Shown: piece after piece, positions 56,151 through 64,000 of the stretch
Position numbering within the stretch: the first letter of the stretch is position 1
Layout: the number at the start of each line of letters is the position of its first letter
Assembly (NCBI RefSeq): GCF_030253575.1
Contig: NC_080561.1
Span: 36,875,564-36,939,563 of the forward strand
DNA: 64,000 bases
Reading direction: 5' to 3'
DNA from: Rhododendron vialii
Lineage: Eukaryota; Streptophyta; Magnoliopsida; Ericales; Ericaceae
The notes under the pieces: model-generated
Databases searched by the model: none
What the model saw: the letters and a program-made list of their open reading frames with translations, nothing else
What the model was told of the DNA's origin: nothing
Translations under genes and position numbers: made by a program

Positions 56151-57042
56151 CTGAGAGCTAACCGGAGTGGTGTGGTTGGAACTAACTGTGGTTTGTTGGG
56201 GCCGAGCGTAACGCTTTCTGACCGTGGTTAAATGGGCGGTTGGGAAACTGTTTTTTAATGCGTGATCGGGTCCCTTTCCGGGAAAAATAAAAATAAAAAT
56301 CTTGATCGGGTAAAGAGTCCGTGGGTTGGACCAGATTTAGTCCCCGCGCGTATTATTGCTATCTTATATTGTCTCCGTCCATTATTTTATCAAAATGCGC
56401 CTCGGGTCACATATACAATTCATATAGTTCACATGCATAATTCACGGCAAAAAAGTAACTCTTATTGTGCAACATAACAAAGCCTATTCGGGTTCGAAAA
56501 CAATATTAAAATTGGGATGAAACCGAAGCTAAAAAGTAGGATCGGTCTCTAATTTTCCTTTCTTTTTTTTGACGGTTAGGTGTGTTTGAGTAAGCTTACG
56601 CGCCTTGATCCGGTCAAATGAATGTCATCCACTCCGAAACTAGACAATTCACAAAAAAACTATTTTTCTTACGATCTAACTTTGGTCAATTATATGAGAG
56701 TAAATCCACCCTCCAACTGAACGATCCTTAAGACTAGTTGGACCAGATTATGAGACACTGTGTATTGGACACTTCAACGCTGCCGCTGATGATGGCCCAT
56801 TTCGGGGCCCGTATCGTTTCGGAAGTGGACTGGGCAATCAACAGACAGGGAAAAGTGTCTGAGTTTGGGTCTCTCAATTGGATAGCTGGTTGGCAAGCAA
56901 TGGCCCACTCTAGCCTGCCAAATCTCTGTTGCCAAACTGCATGCGGCCTTTGGCGGAAACCCACCAGTCCACCCATTGCCTTCGTGATTTGATTTCACAT
57001 TATCCCGCCGTTATATTAGGTTAGTGATTAACTTATGTAGAA
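56150..57042. other. AFC1 upstream region, no gene seen
   Basis: Overlapping open frames on both strands at 56734-56998 have no recognised domain and none of the usual exon signals. Likely promoter and intergenic DNA. Confidence 0.4.
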
Positions 57043-57377
57043 TAATTTTGAAGTTTTGTCTTTATTCAATTTTTTTTTGCATTTGTTAGTTTTACATCAA
57101 ATTTTTATGTAATATAGGTGAGTAAGGACTAGAGGAGTCGAAAAAGTAAAAATATTTAACTTTTATACAAGTATTTTGGAAAATATCCAAAGAAAAACTC
57201 AAAAAATCGGTTTTTGGATTTTTTCTTGAATATTTTCCAAAATATTTGTTTAAAAGTCAAAATTTTTTACTTTTCCGATTTCTTTCGTCCTTACTCACCT
57301 ATATCACATAAAAATTTGGTGTAAAACTAACAAATGCAAAAAAAAAAAAAATATGAATAAAGACAAAACTAAAAAAT
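57043..57377. mobile_element. Foldback MITE, same family as 38115-38475
   Basis: Arms aattttgaagttttgtcttt/aaagacaaaactaaaaaatt, gcatttgttagttttacatc/aaaactaacaaatgc and ataggtgagtaaggacta/ccttactcacctat. The hairpin covers nearly the whole 335 bp. Confidence 0.8.
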
Positions 57378-57699
57378 TGTGGTGTATACGTTAATTACGG
57401 TCATAGTCCTTACCTTGACTGCGCCATCCCGTAGTGACTTTCCTTAAACCTGTGCTCGGAGGCTCCCATCCAACAAGAAACTGCCTCTTCGTCATTTGCT
57501 TATGCTTGGAAATTAAGGAACCAGATTCCAGTGATTTTGGGAGGATGTTTTGAACTGCTAGGACAGGTATATGAGTTTTTTTTTTTCCCGGGGAAAAAAA
57601 GGATACGTACATGAGTTTTTTCTTTTTCAAATCCAAGTCTTATTTTAAGGGTACTACAGAAAAAGGTGAGCATGTTTAAGACATGTCCGTTGCTTTTTA
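57378..57699. other. Nothing recognised
   Basis: No conserved frame; homopolymer-rich patches only. Confidence 0.35.
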
Positions 57700-58157
57700 T
57701 GGCTAGTATTGTAGTTGGCTATTATCCCTCAACCTTGCTTGTTACCCGAGCAAAACCCTCAAATCTGCCTCCCAGCGGACTCGCGTCACACCTCGCCATG
57801 GCAAGCGAGGTGCGGAAACCTCGTCAAGACCAGTGAGTTATAAGCCCTCAATAGTGTAAATAATATGACTTATATATCTCTCTCCTTTTTGTCACACACA
57901 TGTGCACAACTTGCTTGATTTGAACAATATTGCACGAAATGTGTATTTTTGGCGTTTTCAGGTAAATCGTGTGAATAAGGCGCATTTGAATGACATGGAT
58001 AGCCTCGAGTGTGTCCAAGTACCCAATGCCACGTGGCATTCCACCACCGAGTCCCAAGGATGATGAAAAGTAGTTTCAGAGGGTGTGCGGGACATCGAAA
58101 GGCCAAAGGGGCAAGTAAGGCTGAAGAAGTAAAGAAAGCTCAAAACTGCTCAAGAGG

Positions 58158-58302
58158 TACCTGTACCACAAAAACCCAATACCGGTACCTCCAGTACTGG
58201 TACCACCAAAATCCAGTACCTGTACCTGTTGGACAGAAGCAGTGCAAAAATGCCATTCGAAGACTGGTACCGGTACCACAAAAAGTCAGTACCGGTACCA
58301 AC
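58158..58302. repeat. Array of palindromic GGTACC motifs
   Basis: Within 145 bp the motif accggtacc or a near variant (ggtacctgtacc, tactggtacc) occurs about seven times, each followed by aacaaaa/ccaaaa-type spacers. The array can form several alternative small hairpins. It is part of the retroelement-derived tract. Confidence 0.75.
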
Positions 58303-58832
58303 AGGAATTTTCTGCAGATTTTTGTGCCTGACTTTATAACATCTTAAGGGCATTTAGGACTTTTGTAGCACAATTGTAAGGGGATATAAATATCTCCAAA
58401 CCACATTTTAGTAGGTCATCTTTCAATTTCACTTCCCTCCTCTCCCTAGCTCTCACACTTTCTTCAATGGAGATTGATTGCTAGGGTTTTTGAGGCTTTT
58501 GTTCTTCATTAAATTTGTAAGTTAACTCGAGATCTTTATTAATCTAGTTTTTATTTCCGTTTTTGTGCATGTTTTGTATCTCTCTTCATTTCCCTTCATG
58601 TTTACACCCATTAAGGGAAAGTAGTGATCAAGGCTTGGTCATGAGGTGATTTCTACCCAATGACTTGGGTAATTTAATAACTTCTCTCATTTCTTGTGCT
58701 TAATGTGGTTTGTGAATGGATTAAGTTCTTATCTTTATGTAACAAAACATACGATCGCTAACCTCTTTGATTATGTGTAGATAAGGACTTGATCTCTTGC
58801 CACATATAATGCTTGGAGCTATATCACTCTAA

Positions 58833-59593
58833 GAGCCCGTTCCAGAAACAAAATAAGAACTTATTTTTTGTGTAATAAGAAGGCTTGTTCCTGAAAATAA
58901 GAAGGCTGCTACTTATTTTGGAAGAATTTATATAGGTACCGACCGGCAAGGGAGGGAAATCGTACCGGCAGCCGCGCCGGGCCGTCTCCGGCCACCGGAT
59001 GGCCAATCCGAGTAGTCCAAAAATTCTAAAAAAAAAAAACTAGGGGGCTTACGCAAGAATCAACGGCATCCAAGGTGTATAGGGTGCTTGATCCGAGCAC
59101 CCCTTTTCCGTATAGGGTGCTTGATCATATATACACGGAAAAGGGATGCTCGGATCAAGCACCCTACACACCTCGGATGCCGTTGATTCCCGCGTGAGCC
59201 CCCTCGTTTTTTTTTTTAGAATTTTTGGACGGCTCGGATCGGCCGTCCGGTGGCCGGATACGGCCCGGCGTGGCCGCCGGTACGATTTCCCTCCATCGGC
59301 ACCTATTATCATAGCAACAGTCTTATTTTTTGTATAAGGCAACTTCAAACTAAAAAATTATGTGTTTACGCAAATAATTTTCCTACCACTATGGATCTTG
59401 TTTGATAGATCTCATTGAGATCTTTAATACGGTGCAAAAAAAATTGAACTTTTTTTTTTCATTTGCATTATTTTTGAGTTTGAAAATGTGAAAGAAACTT
59501 TTTATTTGAATTTTGTGGAATGACCCTTCTTATTTTTAATGAGAAGTGGCAAAATAAGTACTTATTTTTTAAGAAGGTTTCCGGAACGGAGCC
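58833..59593. mobile_element. Composite Tourist-like MITE, second copy, inverted (761 bp)
   Basis: Starts GAGCCCGTTCCAGAAAC and ends GTTTCCGGAACGGAGCC, with TAA at 58830-58832 and 59594-59596. Order of inner blocks is the reverse complement of 24885-25554 and includes the same nested palindrome at the same internal position. Confidence 0.82.
58945..59292. mobile_element. GC-rich palindrome nested in the second composite MITE
   Basis: Arms ccgtctccggccaccggatg/gtccggtggccggatacggc and gtgcttgatccgagcacccc/ggatgctcggatcaagcacc. The centre includes a short duplication of ccgtatagggtgcttgatc. Confidence 0.75.
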
Positions 59594-60180
59594 TAAGTGT
59601 TTGCTAAAATGCCTCAAAGAACTTATTAAGCTCTAATCTTTGGTCAAAACCTAGATATGTTAACTTCTTTGATCAGGTGTAAACAAGTCTCTTGGCACAC
59701 TTAATGCTTGGAACCATGGCTCTCTTTGTGTTTGATAAAATGCCTAAACGAGTTTTTATCCATTTCCAAACCCCGCTGTATAAGTTAAACTTGATTTTCA
59801 TAGCTAAATTTCCCGAGTGAGATCAAATGACAATGACTCTCACTTGAGTTATCAAAGAGAAGTATTGAACGACCTAAGTTATGGGCGGAATGAACCCTTA
59901 GACCTTGCCGCTTTTAGTTTCTAGTCAATCTTCGTTTTCAATTAAAGTTAGGAGGTAGAGAGATTTTCCATCACTCAAAAGTTAGCCGTCTCAACACCAA
60001 ATCCAAAGGTTGGCGGTCCTAACGCTAAAAACCCTTCGTAATCAAACCTTCCGGCCTAGCTTCATTGGCTCCTTGTGGATTCGACCTCGGACTTTCGAGT
60101 TTATTATGCTACAACAGACCTAGCCTTACGCTTGGGGCGCTCTTTACTACGACACACTTTTGGTCGAGAAAGCAATGAGT

Positions 60181-61414
60181 ACGGAACCCTCACTTGGGCT
60201 TCTCTCACTCTTTTCCTCCCTCTATCACTCTCGCTCTCTCTCTCACGCTAGGTCGCTCTCCTCGTCCCTTTGTCACTCCAAATCGACGACAAAAGCTATG
60301 GTGGTGGTCAGGTTTTAGCCGGAACCCTAGATTGAACTGTGGGTTTTGACTAGAAACCTAGATTGAAACTCTTTCATGCTGGATCTAGCCGTCGTCGCCG
60401 TCATTGGGCCATATTTAGGCGTCGTTGGGGTTGTCGGCGAAGGTATAAAAATAGTTGCCGTCGTTGGGCATCGTTCGGGTCGTCGCCGAAGGTAAGAACA
60501 GTTGCCGTCGTTGGGCTTCGATGGGTCATCGTTGGTTGCCGTCGGTCACAAAAACAAGTGTTCAGGCTGGAGAAGATACAAAAGCTGAGAAACAGCTTGA
60601 GCCTGTTGGGAACCTCAACATTTGGTGGCTAGCTTAAACTACTTTTTGGAGGATTTCCTAGTCAATTAGCCGAGAAAAAGCTTGAGGCTCTTAGAGATGC
60701 TCTAATGGATATGCAATCTCAAACAAGCTTTTAACGAGCCAAACTAGCTCGAATTGGAATAGCCTGGATCTTTATCTGGCCTACGTCAACTGAGTCCATA
60801 ATATTGTGGACTAAGATAATACCCAACTTACAATAAGCGTATGGAGTAAATCTTTTCCATCAACAAGGATAAATTGTTAGATACATTTCCCTGAATTTAC
60901 TACTTCCATGCTACATCAGTAGCCTGTCACTGTCCAAGAATTACATGAAAAATCCAATAATTTAGAAGAATGAATAAAATGGAAGAACAATTGGAATGTA
61001 ACTTTCTGTTACAGAAGGAGTCCTATCCATTACAACTCCAATTCGAACAAACGAGATTAAATATTAGCTTCTCATTGTGGAGAATGGGTCTAGAGGCGGT
61101 GGAGAATTGGAGATGACCCAAAATCAATACTTGGATAAACCCTTGGTGGCCTCTCCCAAGGTTCGATATATAGCAACTCGCTTGAATCGCACACAACATC
61201 CGCCCATCCATAATGTGGTTGCCAGTTCATCAAAAGTTAAAACTCGTCAACTTGTTCCAAAGTTGAAGAGTAAAATGAGAGTAATATCCTCAAATCATAT
61301 TAGGTGTATAAAATGCTTTTGAGCCAAAAGAAAAATCTTACTCGTAGTATGTTTCCTCGTTCTCGACAATATCCCAGCTTTCATCAGTTTTGTTCTTTCC
61401 ATATTTGTGCACCT
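60181..61414. other. No gene recognised
   Basis: Includes a CT-rich patch (60190-60260), a GC-rich minisatellite (60389-60548) and AT-rich sequence. Plus-strand frames at 60363-60637 and 61077-61322 have no recognised domain. Confidence 0.4.
60389..60548. repeat. GC-rich minisatellite (gccgtcgttggg units)
   Basis: Four to five imperfect units built on ttgccgtcgttgggcatcg and gtcgccgaagg. The overlapping open frames come from the repeat and are arginine-rich by composition. Confidence 0.65.
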
Positions 61415-61983
61415 TAGAGCATCTCCAATCTTGATTTATTTTAAGACCCAAATTTAAAATTTGGACAAAAACTACAAAAATCTCTCTCCAAATCATTGAC
61501 TCAGACCCTTTCCCATTTTGGATTTTACATATTTCTTTGCCCAAATTTGGGACAACCCTTACCCCCTCCCTTTTTTTCTTTTCTTTTTTCCATTTTCGAC
61601 GACTCTTTTCTCTGTTGGAGCAACATCTCTTTATCTAGTAACGAAAGGAAGAGACCTTCGCCGGAGCAACCTAACCTCTAGATCTGTCGTCGGATACTCG
61701 CCGAAGCTTTGGTAGAGCAAAGAAAACCCTTTAGATATGTCGTCAAAGCCACGAAACCCAGTGAACTGTCACCGGAGTTTTGTCAGAGCAAACCAAATGA
61801 CCGCCGTTGGAGTTCGCTGGGCTGATCGTCTCCTCTCTCTTATTTACCTATATGCCATTGGATATGTTTAAAAATAATAATAATGGGTCAAAATTGGGTT
61901 TTGTCATGGGAGATGCACCTACCCAACATGGGTTTTTCCTCAAAATTTGAGGAAGGAAAAGGGTAAGAGTTGGAGATGCTCTT
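61415..61983. mobile_element. MITE with AGAGCATCTCCAA ends and a GC-rich interior
   Basis: Left end agagcatctccaatcttg and right end aagagttggagatgctctt are inverted relatives. Sub-terminal arms (aatttaaaatttgg / ccaaatttgggaca; caaaattgggttttg) are AT-rich. The interior 61660-61830 is GC-richer with repeated gtcgtc and cgccgaag/cgccgttg motifs. It could be a captured host fragment, but no gene is recognised in it. Target duplication not clear. Confidence 0.6.
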
Positions 61984-62220
61984 ACTGGTGGTATATACGC
62001 ACAGAGAGAGAAGCATATCAGTTTCCTTCGTCGTGTGAAAACAACCTATACTTGTACTCCAGTCCTAAACAAGGTATCGCTCATTCAATGGAGTGAGTGA
62101 TAGAATTAGTAGTATAGCAATTTCCGAAGTGCTCCTCTCCCCATGTTCTGGACCAACCTAGAAACGGATGAATAATTCAACAATTCAGAAATACCGTATA
62201 GCCAAATTATGAAATATCTT

Positions 62221-62384
62221 TTATATATATATATCAAGCGTATTGGTGGAAAAGTATTCCTAAATTTCGGCTGCAATGAAGGACTTCAAGCCCATACCCA
62301 TATATATATATATATATCAAGCGTATTGGTGGAAAAGTATTCCTAAATTTCGGCTGCAATGAAGGACTTCAAGCCCATACCCAT
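62221..62384. repeat. Near-exact 81-bp tandem duplication
   Basis: The unit starting tcaagcgtattggtggaaaa at 62236 recurs at 62317 and is identical through cccatacccat. The units are joined by a (TA)n run, which probably mediated the duplication. Confidence 0.93.
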
Positions 62385-63270
62385 GAATCTTTCTCCTATA
62401 TATTCTTGTAGTCTTTACTTCTTCTTTTTTCCTTGTTTCGAATGTGTACAAAAAGTGTGGAAGTGCACAAGCAGCCATATTCATTAAAGTGCCGAAGGAC
62501 GCCCTGATATAAACCAGCAATCACATAGAACATATTACCATATACTATAAGCAATTTCTCAAGTCCTTAATTGCTAATACTTACCATTGTTAAGTGAAAG
62601 TTAACTAGACGTCTTATCAGAATGTAGTAATGTACCAAACTTACATTTATTGAGACCATAGTTGTTAAAAACCTACAATACATTGTTTCGTCTCCTTCAG
62701 AGAATGATACGTATCCTTTTTTTTATAGAAATCTTACGATACGACCGCGTATCGTACGATTTATACGCGTATTCTAATTTTATACGTATCCTACGATTAC
62801 TTATTCGAAAAAAGTCGGATTTTATTTCAAGAAGTTGAACCCCAAATGTATTAATTTAAGCCCTTTGATCTAATTATGCCATCTTTCAAACTATTTGATA
62901 GAAATTCAACCTCAATGTAAGATTTATATAAAAGAAATAACCATACTTCGATTGTATTTTGCTTAACTTTACTTTTCCTGAAAAAGGGAACATAATGTCA
63001 TAAGCACGGACTTGAAATTTTGCATTTTAATTTTTTTTAAATGTAAGCTGCATAGTTTGTTGGTGTTATTAAGTGTATCTATTGTTTAATTATATATTAA
63101 TTATGATTAACGCTATTGAAGCATAAATTAAATTTAGTATTTTCACAACACTCCAATTGACAAAACCCAAATATAATAGATATTATCGAAAAAGATAAAT
63201 ATCTAGTTTTTAGAAACTATAAAATATTTAGCTCTAGAAGCTCTAGAATATCCTTATGAAATATCTAAAG

Positions 63271-63296
63271 GTTTTTTTTTTTTTTTTTTTTTTTTG
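63271..63296. repeat. Poly-T run
   Basis: Uninterrupted T tract of at least 26 bases. It may be the poly-A tail of a minus-strand retroposon, but no target duplication is recognised. Confidence 0.85.
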
Positions 63297-64000
63297 TGAG
63301 AAGTAGTCATATGTGTAATTTTAGAATTATCTCAAAGTTTATGTTATATGAAAATATCTTTGTACTAGAGTCTTCCATGGAGTAGTACAAATAGGGATGT
63401 ATTCTAACCATTTTGTATCAAGCCAAAAAAAAGTATGAGTTCAAATGCAATGCAAATACTCTCCTTCCCACTCTTTCTTTAGCAACTACGCAATAAAAAC
63501 TCCAACTCTTTCAACAAATGTATCTCAAGATACACAATACATATCCCAATTTGAAAACACTGATTGAGACTCGTAAATGGCGTGCCAAAACCAGATGGAG
63601 TTCACATAGTTAAATATTAGCATATCATAAAAAAGGAGGATGAGATATACGGTCACCACCGGGCGATACATGCTATGTCTCCCCTTGATGCCCCCAAAAA
63701 ACTCCTCCCAATTGTTTCTCCATTTGGTTCCAAGTCTTAGTCTACTTGTCTGTCCTGAGAAAAAGAAAAAGTACAGAACTTTGACGCAACTACAAGAAGA
63801 AACTTCTAGCCCTTTCGTGCTCATTATTTCAACTTAAAACCTATATACACTTCAAAAAAAGAAAAAAATAAGTAGCATCCTCCGACGTTTTAGTCCATGA
63901 CTCCAGGCATTCTTAGGGGCTATATTTTCATCCTTACATAATCTATTCATGATGATGTGTCTTCTTTGTGAGTCATTCTTTAGTAGTGGCACAATTTATC

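Larger units (their letters stand above)
57700..60180 (+). mobile_element. LTR-retroelement-derived non-coding sequence (possibly Athila-like)
   Basis: The text around 59640-60150, ending in ttgtggattcgacctcggac, then tttattatgctacaacagac and acgcttggggcgc, resembles the 3' part of Athila-type (Ty3/gypsy) LTRs. Upstream, 58380-58560 has a leader-like stretch with a caatggag and ctagggtttttgag. No pol domain is present and ends are not located. The composite Tourist MITE at 58833-59593 is inserted in it. The lineage call rests on recollected LTR features and is uncertain. Confidence 0.4.
61984..64000. other. No gene recognised; AT-rich, retroelement-like patches
   Basis: Contains an 81-bp tandem duplication (62221-62384), a gatacg-rich remnant (62690-62800) similar to 55690-55800, a poly-T run (63271-63296) and an LTR-like stretch near 63300-63430 (agtagtacaaatagggatg) that lacks identifiable ends. 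Confidence 0.4.

Noticed and set aside
56734..56998. Overlapping frames on both strands upstream of AFC1
   Set aside because: No domain, no splice-supported extension, and overlapping sense/antisense openness suggests chance.
58009..58353. Frames with VPVP/VGTG repeats on both strands
   Set aside because: They come from the GGTACC array and are open on several frames at once, so they are compositional.
60363..60637. Arginine-rich 89- and 60-codon frames
   Set aside because: They are produced by a GC-rich minisatellite read in two frames.

Overview
The window is nuclear DNA from a flowering plant, most likely a eudicot. It is AT-rich and intron-bearing, crowded with plant-type MITEs, LTR and non-LTR retroelement pieces, and carries two recognisable plant gene families. 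There is no operon structure, and I recognise no tRNA, rRNA or CRISPR array. The exact species cannot be read from the sequence.

Positions 1-890 are the start of a long LTR on the minus strand that runs out of the window. From about 1.07 kb to 36.77 kb lie three tandem copies of one ancestral segment: copy 1 about 1068-8966, copy 2 about 9018-20280, copy 3 about 21337-36770. Each copy holds an intact three-exon minus-strand gene for a 95-residue protein of the plant-only 'protein 1589 of unknown function' family (PF09713). The three proteins are almost identical, while the introns and flanks have been reshaped by independent transposon insertions. The paralogous copies supply empty sites, so many insertions can be placed to the base with their target-site duplications. 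Copy 3 holds a nested stack: a 2.8-kb solo LTR, cut by a 3.0-kb solo LTR, cut by a Tourist-like MITE that carries a GC-rich palindrome.

From 36.8 to 43.2 kb are retroelement remnants (a TRIM inside a LINE tail, a Copia LTR with primer binding site and gag fragment), MITEs and minisatellites. From 43,247 to 55,993 is a complete minus-strand gene of 12 coding exons for a 434-residue LAMMER-type dual-specificity protein kinase, orthologous to Arabidopsis AFC1. Its first intron is 8.9 kb and carries an RTE-type LINE fragment, a Stowaway MITE, a Mutator-like element and Helitron-like ends. Its 5' leader has a short upstream ORF whose stop codon abuts the kinase start codon, and a GA/CT microsatellite.

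From 56.2 to 64.0 kb there are no genes I recognise: a foldback MITE, LTR-retroelement-derived sequence with an array of palindromic GGTACC sites, a second copy of the composite Tourist/palindrome element in opposite orientation, a GC-rich minisatellite, a MITE with a GC-rich interior, and a fresh-looking 81-bp tandem duplication.

The kinase and the small genes share no evident pathway; their proximity is probably incidental. Family knowledge says AFC kinases phosphorylate SR splicing factors in the nucleus. Some PF09713 members in Arabidopsis have been described as repressors of photosynthetic genes acting downstream of light signalling. G-box motifs upstream of copies 2 and 3, lost from copy 1, would fit light regulation, but that is inference.
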